Translations under genes and position numbers: made by a program
The notes under the pieces: model-generated
What the model saw: only the letters and a program-made list of their open reading frames with translations
What the model was told of the DNA's origin: nothing
Databases searched by the model: none
From: an uncultured Bacteroidota bacterium
GTDB lineage: Bacteria > Bacteroidota > Bacteroidia > Chitinophagales > Chitinophagaceae
Assembly (NCBI GenBank): GCA_902826165.1
Contig: CADEDV010000004.1
Coordinates: 54,909-94,818, forward strand
DNA length: 39,910 nt
Direction of reading: 5' to 3'
Part shown: positions 1-7,999 of the stretch, piece after piece
How the letters are laid out: each line of letters starts with the position of its first letter
Position numbering within the stretch: the first letter of the stretch is position 1

Positions 1-677
1 GGAAATTCTTTCCATATATTTTTACCTAAAAGCTCTTCTCTTTTCCTGCCATGTAGTTCTTCTGCCTTTTTATTGAGGTAGGTATAATTCCATTCTTTAT
101 CCAGAGCAATAAAAGCATCGGTTATCCTTTCCAGCAACCCAGACAGCTCTGCCGTTTTTTCATCAATCTTTCTGGCCAATTCCTTATTAAAATCCCTTAG
201 ATATTCTTCAGGGCTTCTTTTGGCGGCAACAGCATTTCCATTATTGGTAATTGCCGGTATAACTGATCTCCCGTTTACCATATTCCTGACTACTCCGGCT
301 ATACCAATTGTTTTCTTGTCATCATCTTTTAAAGGATGCAGGATAATGCTCATCCATTTCACCAATCCAATATTACACTCCCATTCAAAGCTGCCACGTC
401 TTCCCTCTTTAGCCTGCTCCAATTGATAAGCAAATAATTCCGTTTGCTGGTCGTTCAGCAGATCATAAAGACTAATAGATACTCCTTCCTTGTTCAGTTG
501 TGATAAAGAATAAAGTTGCCGAAATGCATCATTCCACCAGGTTATCCTGAAACTATTGTCAAAAAAACAAACGGCTTCACCTATGACATCCAATACAGAT
601 AGGAGTGCAGAACTACTGGCCGGTGATTCGTCCAATAACTTAAAATAAGCCTTATCCGTATCCTGGTTTCGCAGCAT
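1..677 (-). CDS. PAS-domain sensor protein, 3' part cut off by the window edge
   Basis: Reading the minus strand from ATG at 677 gives an open frame of 225 codons that runs off the window at base 1. The start is well fixed because an in-frame TAA lies four codons upstream. Residues about 20-140 look like a degenerate PAS domain (ITWWNDAFRQLY, then FEWECNIG and a closing GIAGVVRN strand). A linker with a helical AELSGLLERI stretch follows, then a second PAS domain begins (ITDAFIALDKEWNYTYLNKKAEEL). In this family such N-terminal PAS arrays usually precede a histidine kinase or other output domain, which is not visible here, so the output is unknown. No signal peptide or membrane segment is seen in the visible part, suggesting a cytoplasmic sensor. 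It follows a hemerythrin gene on the same strand after 263 bases. Confidence 0.8.
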   Translation of the reverse strand, partial: MLRNQDTDKAYFKLLDESPASSSALLSVLDVIGEAVCFFDNSFRITWWNDAFRQLYSLSQLNKEGVSISLYDLLNDQQTELFAYQLEQAKEGRRGSFEWECNIGLVKWMSIILHPLKDDDKKTIGIAGVVRNMVNGRSVIPAITNNGNAVAAKRSPEEYLRDFNKELARKIDEKTAELSGLLERITDAFIALDKEWNYTYLNKKAEELHGRKREELLGKNIWKEF

Positions 678-745
678 GTGGTAGCTTTATAATAATATTC
701 ATTTCTGGTGGTTCTGAAAAATATTACTTATAGCTACGGTGGCGG

Positions 746-776
746 CTGACTTAAGTCAGTTAAGAAATAATCTTAA
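746..776. promoter_or_regulatory. Two adjacent palindromes, possible regulator-binding sites
   Basis: CTGACTTAAGTCAG at 746-759 is a perfect 14-base palindrome. It is followed at once by TTAAGA-AATAA-TCTTAA at 760-776, a 6-base inverted repeat with a 5-base spacer. The pair lies about 70-100 bases upstream of the PAS sensor start. TGAC-N4-GTCA half-sites resemble those of CRP/FNR-superfamily regulators, but that assignment is inference. Confidence 0.4.
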
Positions 777-940
777 TCATTCTTATGGAGAAAATACAGG
801 TAAACACTTATTGATTTCGGAAAGTATAAATACGATCAAACTTACCTAATACGTTATCTATATACCTGCTGACAGGTGGTCGTTTATCAGGAAACAACAA
901 AAAATGCAGGGATAACAAGAATTTTTGAAAGATCAACCGG

Positions 941-1420
941 TTATTTCTTCACCCAAAATTCATCTTTCCATTCTTCTTCGCTTACAGGATGATCCTCCAG
1001 GTTACTGTGAATACTATCTAACTGCTCCGGCGTTAATGTTTGTTCCAGGTAGTTGAATAATTGCCGCTCTTCAAAACGTATATGTGCATCCAGCAGGTCA
1101 CAAAGAATAGTAAATGTTCTTTTATCGGCTTCCTGGTCCAGTGATAATATCAATTCACGGATATGAGCATGTTCACTTTTTAATTGCTGCGCCAGCGGGT
1201 GATCGGCCGGCATATAAGGAATCAGTATTTTTTCTTCCTGGTAAAAATGCGGTTTGATATGATGCTTCCAGAACCAGATGCTGTATTCCCGCATTGTATT
1301 TACAGAAGCTCCGTTTTGCAGTCCCTGCCTTATTTTCCAGGCATACAATAAACCATCATGATGTTCCCTACTGAGCGGAGCTAATTGTTCGCTGCGTTTT
1401 ATTGGCCTTTTTTCTTCCAT
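941..1420 (-). CDS. Hemerythrin HHE domain protein
   Basis: A 159-residue cytoplasmic protein with the four-helix hemerythrin-like iron-ligand pattern: EHHDGLL near residues 19-25, FWKHHIKPHFYQEEKIL near 50-67, EHAHIREL near the middle, and HIRFEERQLFNYLE toward the C-terminus. Such proteins bind a di-iron centre and take part in oxygen, nitric oxide or iron-sulfur damage responses; which applies here cannot be read from the sequence. The start codon is preceded directly by AGGAG, and a TAACTTTA element close to the promoter -7 pattern lies just before it, so the mRNA leader may be very short. It precedes a PAS sensor gene on the same strand, compatible with a redox or NO sensing role (inference). 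Confidence 0.9.
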   Translation of the reverse strand: MEEKRPIKRSEQLAPLSREHHDGLLYAWKIRQGLQNGASVNTMREYSIWFWKHHIKPHFYQEEKILIPYMPADHPLAQQLKSEHAHIRELILSLDQEADKRTFTILCDLLDAHIRFEERQLFNYLEQTLTPEQLDSIHSNLEDHPVSEEEWKDEFWVKK

Positions 1421-1700
1421 CTCCTAAAGTTAAGCAATGCTTTTATTGCAGCATTACAGCTCTTATTTGAATTCTGACTTACAGAAAAATTCAATACACA
1501 GAGTTTTGGCTCAATTTTTTCTGTTCACATCTGTGAATAAGTAAGGTTAGGATAGTACAATTTGTATAAGTTATATTTGAAAACAGAGGGGTGATTCTTT
1601 TGCAAATGGGCAAAAGACGCTAAATAATCCGGCGCCACCCTTCGCCGGAATTGTTTACTGGTTATCTCCGTACTGCCGTCGCAAGCGGACAAGACCAATC

Positions 1701-1708
1701 TAAATTTG
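1701..1708 (+). promoter_or_regulatory. Bacteroidota -7 promoter element upstream of phoH
   Basis: TAAATTTG matches TAnnTTTG exactly. No TTTG is found at the usual distance upstream. It ends 7 bases before the TTG start of phoH, so transcription from it would give an almost leaderless mRNA. Confidence 0.4.
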
Positions 1709-1715
1709 AAACGAA

Positions 1716-2684
1716 TTGACTGACACAATCATCAACCTTGAAACCGTCAACCCTATTGAGTTCTTCGGCGTAAACAATGGTAAGTTAGACATCCTCAAAA
1801 AGAAATTCCCCCTGTTAAAGATTCTCTCCCGCGGCACCCAGCTCAAATTGAGCGGAGCACCTGAACAAGTGGATTCTGCCCGGGAAAAGATCTCCCTCAT
1901 TGTTACCTACCTGGAAAGGAACGGGCATATGAGTGAGAATTATTTTGAACAGATCCTGGGTGGCGATGATGCCGAAGCCATTGACAACTTCAAAGAACGG
2001 AACCCCAACGAGGTCCTTGTGTTCGGACCCAACGGGAAATCAGTCAGGGCCCGCACTGCTAACCAGAAAAAAATGGTGCAGATGGCGGAGAAGAATGACA
2101 TCGTTTTTGCTATCGGGCCAGCTGGTACCGGTAAAACCTACACCGCCGTTGCATTAGCCGTGAGAGCATTAAAGAACAAACAGGTAAAGAAGATCGTTTT
2201 AACAAGACCCGCAGTGGAAGCCGGCGAAAGCCTTGGCTTTTTGCCCGGTGACCTGAAAGAAAAGATCGATCCTTACCTGCGTCCTTTGTATGATGCACTG
2301 GATGATATGATACCTGCTGATAAGCTGGGGTATTATATGAGTACCCGAACTATTGAGATCGCCCCGCTGGCTTATATGCGTGGACGAACATTGGATAATG
2401 CATTTATCCTGCTGGATGAAGCTCAGAATGCCACCGACCTGCAATTAAAAATGTTCCTCACCCGTATTGGTGCTAATGCCAAAGCGATCATTACCGGTGA
2501 TGTGACACAGGTGGATCTTCCCCGCAACCAGAAAAGCGGTTTGAGTACGGCTGTCCGCATCCTGAAAAATGTGGATGGCATCGGTCATATCGAACTGGAT
2601 GAGGAAGATGTGGTTCGTCACCGCCTGGTGAAAGCCATCATCCGTGCTTATGACAAGGAGAAGAAAGACTATGACAACGGATAG
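1716..2684 (+). CDS. phoH: PhoH family ATPase
   Basis: 322 residues. The N-terminal 70 or so residues form the KH-like region typical of PhoH/YbeZ proteins. Walker A is GPAGTGKT at 134-141, Walker B is ILLDEAQN at 231-238, and ITGDVTQVDLPR follows as expected for the family. PhoH/YbeZ proteins are cytoplasmic ATPases tied to RNA metabolism and ribosome maturation, often with the YbeY nuclease; the exact job is not settled. The start is TTG: an in-frame TGA lies at 1707-1709, and the first ATG would remove the conserved N-terminal region. The next gene begins 3 bases after the stop, so the two are probably co-transcribed. Confidence 0.95.
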   Translation: MTDTIINLETVNPIEFFGVNNGKLDILKKKFPLLKILSRGTQLKLSGAPEQVDSAREKISLIVTYLERNGHMSENYFEQILGGDDAEAIDNFKERNPNEVLVFGPNGKSVRARTANQKKMVQMAEKNDIVFAIGPAGTGKTYTAVALAVRALKNKQVKKIVLTRPAVEAGESLGFLPGDLKEKIDPYLRPLYDALDDMIPADKLGYYMSTRTIEIAPLAYMRGRTLDNAFILLDEAQNATDLQLKMFLTRIGANAKAIITGDVTQVDLPRNQKSGLSTAVRILKNVDGIGHIELDEEDVVRHRLVKAIIRAYDKEKKDYDNG

Positions 2685-2687
2685 AAA

Positions 2688-3335
2688 ATGAAATTTCAAT
2701 TATTTAATGGGATAAAGAGGTGGCTTACCGGCTGCCTCTTGTTTTTTGGGGTAAGCTGTACTAACCAAACAGGTCCTAAAGAAACAACGGATAACAGCAT
2801 CTATTACCAACGTATTGACAGTGTCAAACCGTTGATCCAAAATGGTGATCTCATATTCCGAAACGGAACGGATGAGGTAAGCAAAGCCGCCCGGAGCATG
2901 AACCGCATTGATACTTCCTTTTCCCATTGCGGTATTTTATTAATAGAGAACAATAATGTCTTTGTTTATCATGCCATCGGCGGCAGTTATAACCCCAGCC
3001 AAAAGCTCAGGCGTGACCCTATCGACAGCTTTTTAATACCGGAGGAAGCAGATCGTTTTGCGGTGTACCGGTATGAACTGGCCACTGCAGAAAATGATTC
3101 CCTTTCAGGTGTTGTACAGCAATTTTACCGGGCGGGGTTAAAATTTGATATGTATTTCAATTTCCTCTCCGACGAGACCATGTACTGCTCCGAATTCGTT
3201 TTTAAGAGCCTGGATAAAGCGATGTCCGGGGAACTGACGGAGTCCATTAAAGCCAGGGAATGGCCTTTTGGGATATCCCCCGACGACCTGTTCCTGTATA
3301 AAAAAAGCAGGTTGATAAAAAGAGTTGACTTTTAA
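2688..3335 (+). CDS. YiiX/YebB-like NlpC/P60 superfamily cysteine hydrolase, lipoprotein
   Basis: 215 residues with a signal peptide ending in a lipobox (FGVSC, Cys24), so probably anchored in a membrane on the periplasmic side. GDLIFR at 53-58, SHCGIL with His80, YHAIGG near 95, and YCSEFV with Cys167 follow the circularly permuted papain-like order (His before Cys) of YiiX/YebB proteins. Members are predicted amidases or peptidases acting on cell-wall or lipid-linked substrates; the substrate here is unknown. It lies 3 bases after phoH, probably in the same transcript, with no obvious functional link. No terminator is visible after it; the next promoter starts at 3347. Confidence 0.8.
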   Translation: MKFQLFNGIKRWLTGCLLFFGVSCTNQTGPKETTDNSIYYQRIDSVKPLIQNGDLIFRNGTDEVSKAARSMNRIDTSFSHCGILLIENNNVFVYHAIGGSYNPSQKLRRDPIDSFLIPEEADRFAVYRYELATAENDSLSGVVQQFYRAGLKFDMYFNFLSDETMYCSEFVFKSLDKAMSGELTESIKAREWPFGISPDDLFLYKKSRLIKRVDF

Positions 3336-3346
3336 ACCCACTTGCT

Positions 3347-3376
3347 TTTGATATTGAAGGGGAAAGACTACATTTG
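3347..3376 (+). promoter_or_regulatory. Promoter of the 3397 lipoprotein gene
   Basis: TTTG at 3347-3350, an 18-base spacer, then TACATTTG at 3369-3376: a full match to the Bacteroidota TTTG/TAnnTTTG promoter pattern, about 20 bases before the ATG. Confidence 0.7.
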
Positions 3377-3396
3377 TCGCACTCAAAACCACTTAT

Positions 3397-3990
3397 ATGA
3401 AAAAAATTATGCAATCGCTGTTTCTCTTTGCAGGTGCAGCCCTGATGATCGTTAGCTGTAATAACAAAGGAGCCAGCTCTGATCCCAAAGCCGTTCTGGT
3501 AGAATTCATGAAAAGACTTTCTGAAAAAGATATTGATGGCGCTGCCAAACTGGCTACTAAAGACAGTAAAGCCGCCCTGGATATGATGAAGAAAGCGATC
3601 GATATGGGTGAAAAAATGAAAACCGGTGACAGTAAAGAAGAAGAAGATCCCACTGCAGATTTCAAAGATGTGGAGATCGGCGAAGCCAAAATCACCGGTG
3701 AAACTGCATTAGTGCCCTTTAAAAGCAAAAAAGAAAAAGAAAGTATTGACTTCCCGTTAAAGAAAGAAGATGGTGCCTGGAAAGTTGATTTCAGCATGGC
3801 TACGCTGATGAAAATGGGTAAAGATAAAGCCAGCCAGGAAGGTGGCATGGAGGGTATGAATGAATCTGGTGAAGACGTGAATGTAAGTGCCGAAGACATC
3901 CAAAAAAGCATGCAGGCTGTTGACAGCCTCATGAAAGATCCCAAAACACAAGAAGCTATGAAAGCTCTTGAAAAATTGAAACAGGAATAA
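3397..3990 (+). CDS. Small lipoprotein, DUF4878-like
   Basis: 197 residues. The signal peptide ends at the lipobox MIVSC (Cys21). Residues about 28-130 have the NTF2-like pattern seen in DUF4878 proteins: a helix with VLVEFMKRLSEKDIDGAAKLAT, then beta-strands ending in the DGAWKVDF motif. A methionine- and lysine-rich helical tail follows and may form a coiled coil. The family is of unknown function and common in Bacteroidota. It has its own promoter upstream and a strong terminator at 4013-4043. A shorter relative follows at 4087, suggesting an old duplication (inference from the shared layout and KWLVDF/AWKVDF ending). Confidence 0.8.
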   Translation: MKKIMQSLFLFAGAALMIVSCNNKGASSDPKAVLVEFMKRLSEKDIDGAAKLATKDSKAALDMMKKAIDMGEKMKTGDSKEEEDPTADFKDVEIGEAKITGETALVPFKSKKEKESIDFPLKKEDGAWKVDFSMATLMKMGKDKASQEGGMEGMNESGEDVNVSAEDIQKSMQAVDSLMKDPKTQEAMKALEKLKQE

Positions 3991-4012
3991 TTACCCTTGT
4001 ACAAGTAATACG

Positions 4013-4043
4013 AATAAAGCCCCTCCTGAGGAGGGGCTTTATT
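4013..4043. terminator. Rho-independent terminator after the 3397 lipoprotein gene
   Basis: A perfect 14-base stem (4013-4026 with 4030-4043) with a TGA loop, GC-rich core CCCCTCC, ending in a T-rich tail. Symmetric, so it may stop transcription on both strands. Confidence 0.85.
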
Positions 4044-4086
4044 ATTTCTGTACAACACAAGTGGCAAACTTTCGTAATTTGCAACT

Positions 4087-4518
4087 ATGAAAAGAATGAC
4101 CCTTTTTACAATGCTGCTGCTGGTTATTTTTGCCTCCTGCAAAGACACTGACAGAAACACAACCAACGAACAACCTTCCAGTGATATTGATGCAGCCCGT
4201 GAATTTATCCGTGCTGCGCTGGATGGTGATTATAGTAAGGCCAAAACCTTTGTCGTGAATGACTCGCTGAACCAGCAGGATATTGAAGCTTCGGAAAGAT
4301 TATATAAAGAAAGGATGAGTGCTGAGGACAAAGCAAAATACAGGGGGGCTTCGATTCATATTCATGAAACAAGACAGATCAACGACTCGGCCAGCATCAT
4401 TTACTATTCCAATACGTTCCGGAACCAAAAGGATTCCCTGAAAGTGATCAAACAGGATGGTAAGTGGCTGGTGGATTTCAAATATATCTTTAAGCATAAA
4501 CCAGACAGCCTGCAATGA
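4087..4518 (+). CDS. Small lipoprotein, DUF4878-like
   Basis: 143 residues with a lipoprotein signal ending at FASC (Cys18). The mature part begins with a helix (AAREFIRAALDGDYSKA) and continues with strands that close in DGKWLVDFKYIF, the same NTF2-like layout as the protein at 3397. Function unknown. TAATTTG, close to the -7 pattern, lies at 4075-4081, only 5 bases before the ATG, which would give a nearly leaderless mRNA. Its TGA overlaps the ATG of crcB by four bases (ATGA), so it is translationally linked to crcB and probably leads the operon with ppa and the TauE-like gene. Confidence 0.8.
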   Translation: MKRMTLFTMLLLVIFASCKDTDRNTTNEQPSSDIDAAREFIRAALDGDYSKAKTFVVNDSLNQQDIEASERLYKERMSAEDKAKYRGASIHIHETRQINDSASIIYYSNTFRNQKDSLKVIKQDGKWLVDFKYIFKHKPDSLQ

Positions 4519-4886
4519 TCAAGCATATCCTTTTAATAGGATTAGGCGGCGGTATCGGCAGCATTGCCCGTTATCTCTGCCAGCGGTGGGTGGCAATTTA
4601 TTATCCCCATCCTTTCCCATTGGGAACATTTGCCGTGAATATTACAGGTTGTTTACTGATCGGGATTTTCTGGGGGCTCAGTTTCCGCTCATTTGATTCA
4701 ACTGAAAGCTGGAAGCTTTTTTTGATGACCGGTCTTTGTGGCGGATTCACTACTTTCTCGGCCTTCACCCTCGAGGGAGTCGGTTTACTAAAAGAAAACA
4801 GGACAGGATTATTTTTCCTTTACACAGCAGGTAGTGTTATTGCCGGCTTACTCGCAACGTATGCCGGTATGAAACTTTCCCGCTGA
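4515..4886 (+). CDS. crcB: Fluoride ion exporter CrcB/FluC
   Basis: 123 residues with four predicted membrane helices, the usual CrcB length. Family motifs are GGGIGSIARY near the N-terminus, PLGTFAVNITG in the second helix, and GLCGGFTTFSAFTLE in the third, which carries the Na+-site and polar-track residues. Fluc proteins are dual-topology dimers in the inner membrane that let fluoride out of the cytoplasm. It overlaps the preceding lipoprotein gene by four bases and is followed 15 bases later by ppa; fluoride is a strong inhibitor of pyrophosphatase, so the neighbourhood fits a fluoride-tolerance role. No space for a crcB riboswitch exists directly upstream. Confidence 0.95.
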   Translation: MIKHILLIGLGGGIGSIARYLCQRWVAIYYPHPFPLGTFAVNITGCLLIGIFWGLSFRSFDSTESWKLFLMTGLCGGFTTFSAFTLEGVGLLKENRTGLFFLYTAGSVIAGLLATYAGMKLSR

Positions 4887-4901
4887 TAAAATTTCAACCA
4901 T

Positions 4902-5444
4902 ATGCTCACAATTCATCATCCCTGGCATGGCGTTACTACCGGGGACAATGCGCCTGAAGTTGTTAATGCGATCATTGAAATACCGGAAGGATCCAGGGCC
5001 AAATACGAAGTGGATAAAGAAACAGGGTTATTAAAACTGGACCGGGTGATCTATTCATCCTTTCACTACCCGGTGAACTATGGTTTTATTCCCCGCACCC
5101 TTGGCCTGGATAATGATCCCCTGGATATATTGGTACTTTGCTCACAATCCATCCGATCACTATGCCTGGTGGAAGCCAAAGTGATCGGTAATATGCAAAT
5201 GATCGATAATGGCCAGGAAGATGATAAGATCATTGCCGTAGCTGCACATGATCCTTCTGTAAACCATTACCAGAAAATGGAAGATCTGCCAGGTCATTTT
5301 TTACTGGAGTTGCGCAACTTCTTTGAACAATACAAGGCACTGGAAAATAAAAAAGTGGAGATCGATAATTTCCAGGACAAGAAAACAGCCTGCCGTATTA
5401 TCACTGATGCGGTTGAATACTATAAAGAGAATTTTTCCAAATAA
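4902..5444 (+). CDS. ppa: Inorganic pyrophosphatase (family I)
   Basis: 180 residues, normal for a bacterial soluble pyrophosphatase. It hydrolyses PPi to two phosphates in the cytoplasm and pulls biosynthetic reactions forward. The family signature D-x-D-P-x-D is DNDPLD at 70-75; [18 protein letters not shown] at 25-42 and [12 protein letters not shown] near 57-68 carry further active-site residues; DPSVNHY and a C-terminal EYYKENF are also typical. It lies 15 bases after crcB and 2 bases before a TauE/SafE gene, all on the plus strand. Confidence 0.97.
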   Translation: MLTIHHPWHGVTTGDNAPEVVNAIIEIPEGSRAKYEVDKETGLLKLDRVIYSSFHYPVNYGFIPRTLGLDNDPLDILVLCSQSIRSLCLVEAKVIGNMQMIDNGQEDDKIIAVAAHDPSVNHYQKMEDLPGHFLLELRNFFEQYKALENKKVEIDNFQDKKTACRIITDAVEYYKENFSK

Positions 5445-5446
5445 TC

Positions 5447-5887
5447 ATGAACCTCAACCAGCAAAAAAATATGACAGCACAACTGCTGATAACAGTGATC
5501 GCCATCGGCCTTGCTGCCGGTGTGCTGAGCGGATTGGTGGGTGTGGGTGGCGGTATCATCATGGTACCGATATTGGTTTTATTCATGGGCTATACCCAGC
5601 ACCAGGCGCAGGGTACTTCGCTGGCGGTACTGACCATGCCAGTAGTTATCCTCGCATCATTTTATTATTACCAACAATGTCAGAAACTGGGTACACCAAT
5701 TGACCTGAAAGTGGTGGGGCTGCTGGCCGTTGGTTTTTTAGCCGGTGGTTATTTTGGGAGCAAAATTGCACTGATGATCAATACAGAAGCTTTAAAGAGA
5801 ATATTCGCCATTGTGCTGTTATATACCGCCTTTAAAATGCTCGGATGGGATGCAATGATCGTTAAATGGATTAAAGGTTTTTTTTAA
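5447..5887 (+). CDS. Half-size TauE/SafE family membrane transporter
   Basis: 146 residues with about four membrane helices. The start of the first helix carries GVLSGLVGVGGGIIMVP, the glycine-rich signature of the TauE/SafE (DUF81) family, and QGTSLAVLTMPV follows. Full-length members have about 250 residues and two such halves; this one ends after a single repeat, so it would need to work as a dimer. Family members export sulfite, sulfoacetate or other organic anions. The substrate here is unknown; the placement directly behind crcB and ppa hints at anion or fluoride stress but does not prove it. The open frame ends normally with a stop, so this looks like a true short form rather than a truncated gene. 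Confidence 0.85.
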   Translation: MNLNQQKNMTAQLLITVIAIGLAAGVLSGLVGVGGGIIMVPILVLFMGYTQHQAQGTSLAVLTMPVVILASFYYYQQCQKLGTPIDLKVVGLLAVGFLAGGYFGSKIALMINTEALKRIFAIVLLYTAFKMLGWDAMIVKWIKGFF

Positions 5888-5950
5888 CGGGGCAGGTAAT
5901 TTTTCGCTTCATTTCTTTTCATACATTCATATTGGTCAATGATTCATTGC

Positions 5951-6571
5951 ATGAAGAAACTATACTTTTTCTTTATCCTGCTTTTCTCGCTACAGGCACA
6001 AAGCCAACAATTCTATAAGATCAGCAAAAACTATTACAGGGCGGATCCCTTTCGCCAGGAATTCAGCGGTTTTCTGAATCAATTAATGAAAGACCCCCTG
6101 CTGATCAATAAAACAATTCATAAGAAAACAGACAGCACTCTTTTCTTCCTGGATGGTATCTATAATTCGTACTCACCCTTTTTCTTTAAAGCCACTTATA
6201 CCAAAGTAGTGTTGGCAGAACGGGAGGAGGCCGTGGATTCAACCGGTCAGCCCTATAATTTTTTCCTGTACCAATTGGTGGGTTACGCTCCTGCCGGGGA
6301 AGATGGCATTAAAGATGTGCAGCAAGAGTTTGAAAAATTCTGCCGCCAGTATAAACGGGGCTTTACGAGAGATAACTACAAGGAATTAAAATTACAGGAT
6401 CAGCAAACCGGGGAGATCAGGGACTATTATTATAAAGACCTGTTATTGTCCCCGCTCACCGTTGCCTGGGCTACTAATAAAGACCATTCGGAGAATGTAT
6501 TTGCTATCACCCTCCGCTTCTCCATCTTTGAAAACACGGCCTATTTACCAATACCTGCGGATGGCCTTTAA
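5951..6571 (+). CDS. Secreted protein of unknown function
   Basis: 206 residues from ATG 5951. An ATG 12 bases earlier is possible, but 5951 gives a clean signal peptide (MKKLYFFFILLFSLQAQSQ, cut near residue 19). The rest is soluble, rich in Tyr, Phe and Lys, with no cysteine pair or motif I recognise. It may be periplasmic or outer-membrane associated. The last 27 bases overlap, tail to tail, the end of the NlpC/P60 gene on the other strand. I do not recognise a family and assign no function. Confidence 0.65.
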   Translation: MKKLYFFFILLFSLQAQSQQFYKISKNYYRADPFRQEFSGFLNQLMKDPLLINKTIHKKTDSTLFFLDGIYNSYSPFFFKATYTKVVLAEREEAVDSTGQPYNFFLYQLVGYAPAGEDGIKDVQQEFEKFCRQYKRGFTRDNYKELKLQDQQTGEIRDYYYKDLLLSPLTVAWATNKDHSENVFAITLRFSIFENTAYLPIPADGL

Positions 6572-7312
6572 CTGGTGAGTTCTTTCACCTGTAGTTGAGC
6601 TTGTGATGCCTTTTTTATCAATGCTGTCAATCCTTACCCGGCCGGATGCATGAATGATCCTATCATTATCCAACAGTATCCCCACATGAACGATCTCTTC
6701 TTTATCATCGAAAAAAGCCAGATCACCCGCCTGTACCTCTTTTAATTTTTTTACCACAGTTCCTTCCTGTGCCTGCTGCCAGGCATCTCTTGGCAGATCA
6801 ATGCCCAGCATCCGGTAATTGACCTGCACAAAACCACTGCAATCAACACCAAGAATAGTACGACCTCCCCAGAGATAAGGAGCATTCAGCCATGGCATAG
6901 TCAGCTTTTCCAGTAATTCAGTTCCCGGCTGCTGCTCCCCTTTTTTAATATGGCTTCCTTCATAACTATACTCCACTTTACCCAATTTTCCTTTACTATC
7001 ATCAAAAGCCGGTAGTAATGATCCTGTGGGAACCTGCATAGCTGTTCCTGCAACATTAATTGTATTGAGCAAATCAGAACTAACAAAGGATGAACCTGTC
7101 TTCGCTTCGCTTTCTGTCACTTCTTCCAGCAAGGTTCTGGTCATCCAGCCTTCATAATTATCATGCAGGCTGCGGACCTTTACCCATAACTTTCCTCTTT
7201 CATTCAGCACCTTTACGGCTTCGCCAAAAAGTAACTGGTTCACCATTTCTCTTTGGTGTCTTGGCTTCCGGCGGACGGGTGCCGCTGGTACTGAAACGAT
7301 CGCAAACTCCAT
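6545..7312 (-). CDS. SH3-NlpC/P60 murein peptide endopeptidase
   Basis: 255 residues, no signal peptide, so cytoplasmic. Residues 1-65 and about 75-125 look like two bacterial SH3 domains (VSVPAAPVRRKP, then WVKVR and GWMTRTLL). The NlpC/P60 domain follows, with WGGRTILGVDCSGFVQ holding the catalytic Cys158, EIVHVGILL with His209, and IIHASG with His221. The layout matches the gamma-D-glutamyl-L-diamino acid endopeptidases (YkfC / dipeptidyl-peptidase VI type) that recycle murein peptides. The gene is convergent with 5951-6571 and overlaps it by 27 bases. It is divergent from the sigma factor gene at 7415. Confidence 0.9.
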   Translation of the reverse strand: MEFAIVSVPAAPVRRKPRHQREMVNQLLFGEAVKVLNERGKLWVKVRSLHDNYEGWMTRTLLEEVTESEAKTGSSFVSSDLLNTINVAGTAMQVPTGSLLPAFDDSKGKLGKVEYSYEGSHIKKGEQQPGTELLEKLTMPWLNAPYLWGGRTILGVDCSGFVQVNYRMLGIDLPRDAWQQAQEGTVVKKLKEVQAGDLAFFDDKEEIVHVGILLDNDRIIHASGRVRIDSIDKKGITSSTTGERTHQLKAIRRYW

Positions 7313-7367
7313 ATAACTTTTTTTAGCGAAATTAATTAATACAATCTGACTTGTTTTGGTATGAAAT

Positions 7368-7375
7368 TATTTTTG
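7368..7375 (+). promoter_or_regulatory. Possible -7 element of the sigma factor gene
   Basis: TATTTTTG matches TAnnTTTG, 39 bases before the GTG start. No TTTG lies at the normal spacing upstream. Confidence 0.35.
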
Positions 7376-7414
7376 CGTTGCATCTAATCAGAACAAAATA
7401 GCTATTTTCCGTTT

Positions 7415-7996
7415 GTGAACGGCGATAAGTACAACCATATTACCGACCAGGAGCTGCTCGAAAAATTCCATGCCGACCATAATAATGAATGGCTGGGTAT
7501 CTTACTGCAACGCTATACCCTGCTGTTGCTGGGTGTGTGCATGAAATACCTGAAAAATGAGGAGGAAGCCAAAGACAGTGTGCAGCAGGTTTTCCTGAAA
7601 GTGATACAGGAACTGCACAAATATAAAGTGGAATACTTCAAATCCTGGCTCTACATGGTGGCCAAAAACCACTGCCTGATGAAACTGAGGGACCGGCAGG
7701 GTAAGATACCTGCTGAACTGACAGAACGAATTACAGCAACCCCGGAAGAGGAAACCGACCGGCAGGCTTTATTGCAGAATGATCATACCCTGGACCTGAT
7801 GGAAGCAGGGCTTAAAGAGCTGAACCGGGAGCAACAGCAATGTGTAACTTTGTTTTACCTGGAAAAGAAAAGTTACCAGGAGATCACGGAACAAACAGGC
7901 TTTTCCATGTTGCAGGTAAAAAGTTATATTCAGAATGGCAAACGCAACCTGAAGATATGGATCGAACGTAAACTAAATGAAAAAGCAGACCGCTAA
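7415..7996 (+). CDS. ECF-type RNA polymerase sigma factor
   Basis: 193 residues from a GTG start. Region 2 is seen in the N-terminal half (KYLKNEEEAKDSVQQVFLKVIQ, then FKSWLYMVAKNHCLMKLRD) and region 4 in the C-terminal half (LNREQQQCVTLFYLEKKSYQEI followed by a helix-turn-helix, QTGFSMLQVKSYIQNGKRNL). Regions 1 and 3 are missing, as in extracytoplasmic-function sigma factors. It directs core RNA polymerase to a set of promoters that cannot be read from here. The next gene, 3 bases on, codes for a small single-pass membrane protein that probably holds the sigma factor at the membrane. Confidence 0.92.
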   Translation: MNGDKYNHITDQELLEKFHADHNNEWLGILLQRYTLLLLGVCMKYLKNEEEAKDSVQQVFLKVIQELHKYKVEYFKSWLYMVAKNHCLMKLRDRQGKIPAELTERITATPEEETDRQALLQNDHTLDLMEAGLKELNREQQQCVTLFYLEKKSYQEITEQTGFSMLQVKSYIQNGKRNLKIWIERKLNEKADR

Positions 7997-7999
7997 GCA

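Noticed and set aside
1525..1728. 67-codon minus-strand frame between hemerythrin and phoH
   Set aside because: No family pattern; it crosses the phoH promoter element and start codon.
3393..4166. 257-codon minus-strand frame
   Set aside because: It is antisense to the two well-supported lipoprotein genes, rich in Ser, Leu and Phe as expected from the reverse of Lys/Glu-rich coding sequence, and passes through the terminator.
4470..4515. Fluoride riboswitch upstream of crcB
   Set aside because: The crcB start overlaps the preceding gene, leaving no noncoding room, and I saw no such fold before the 4087 gene.
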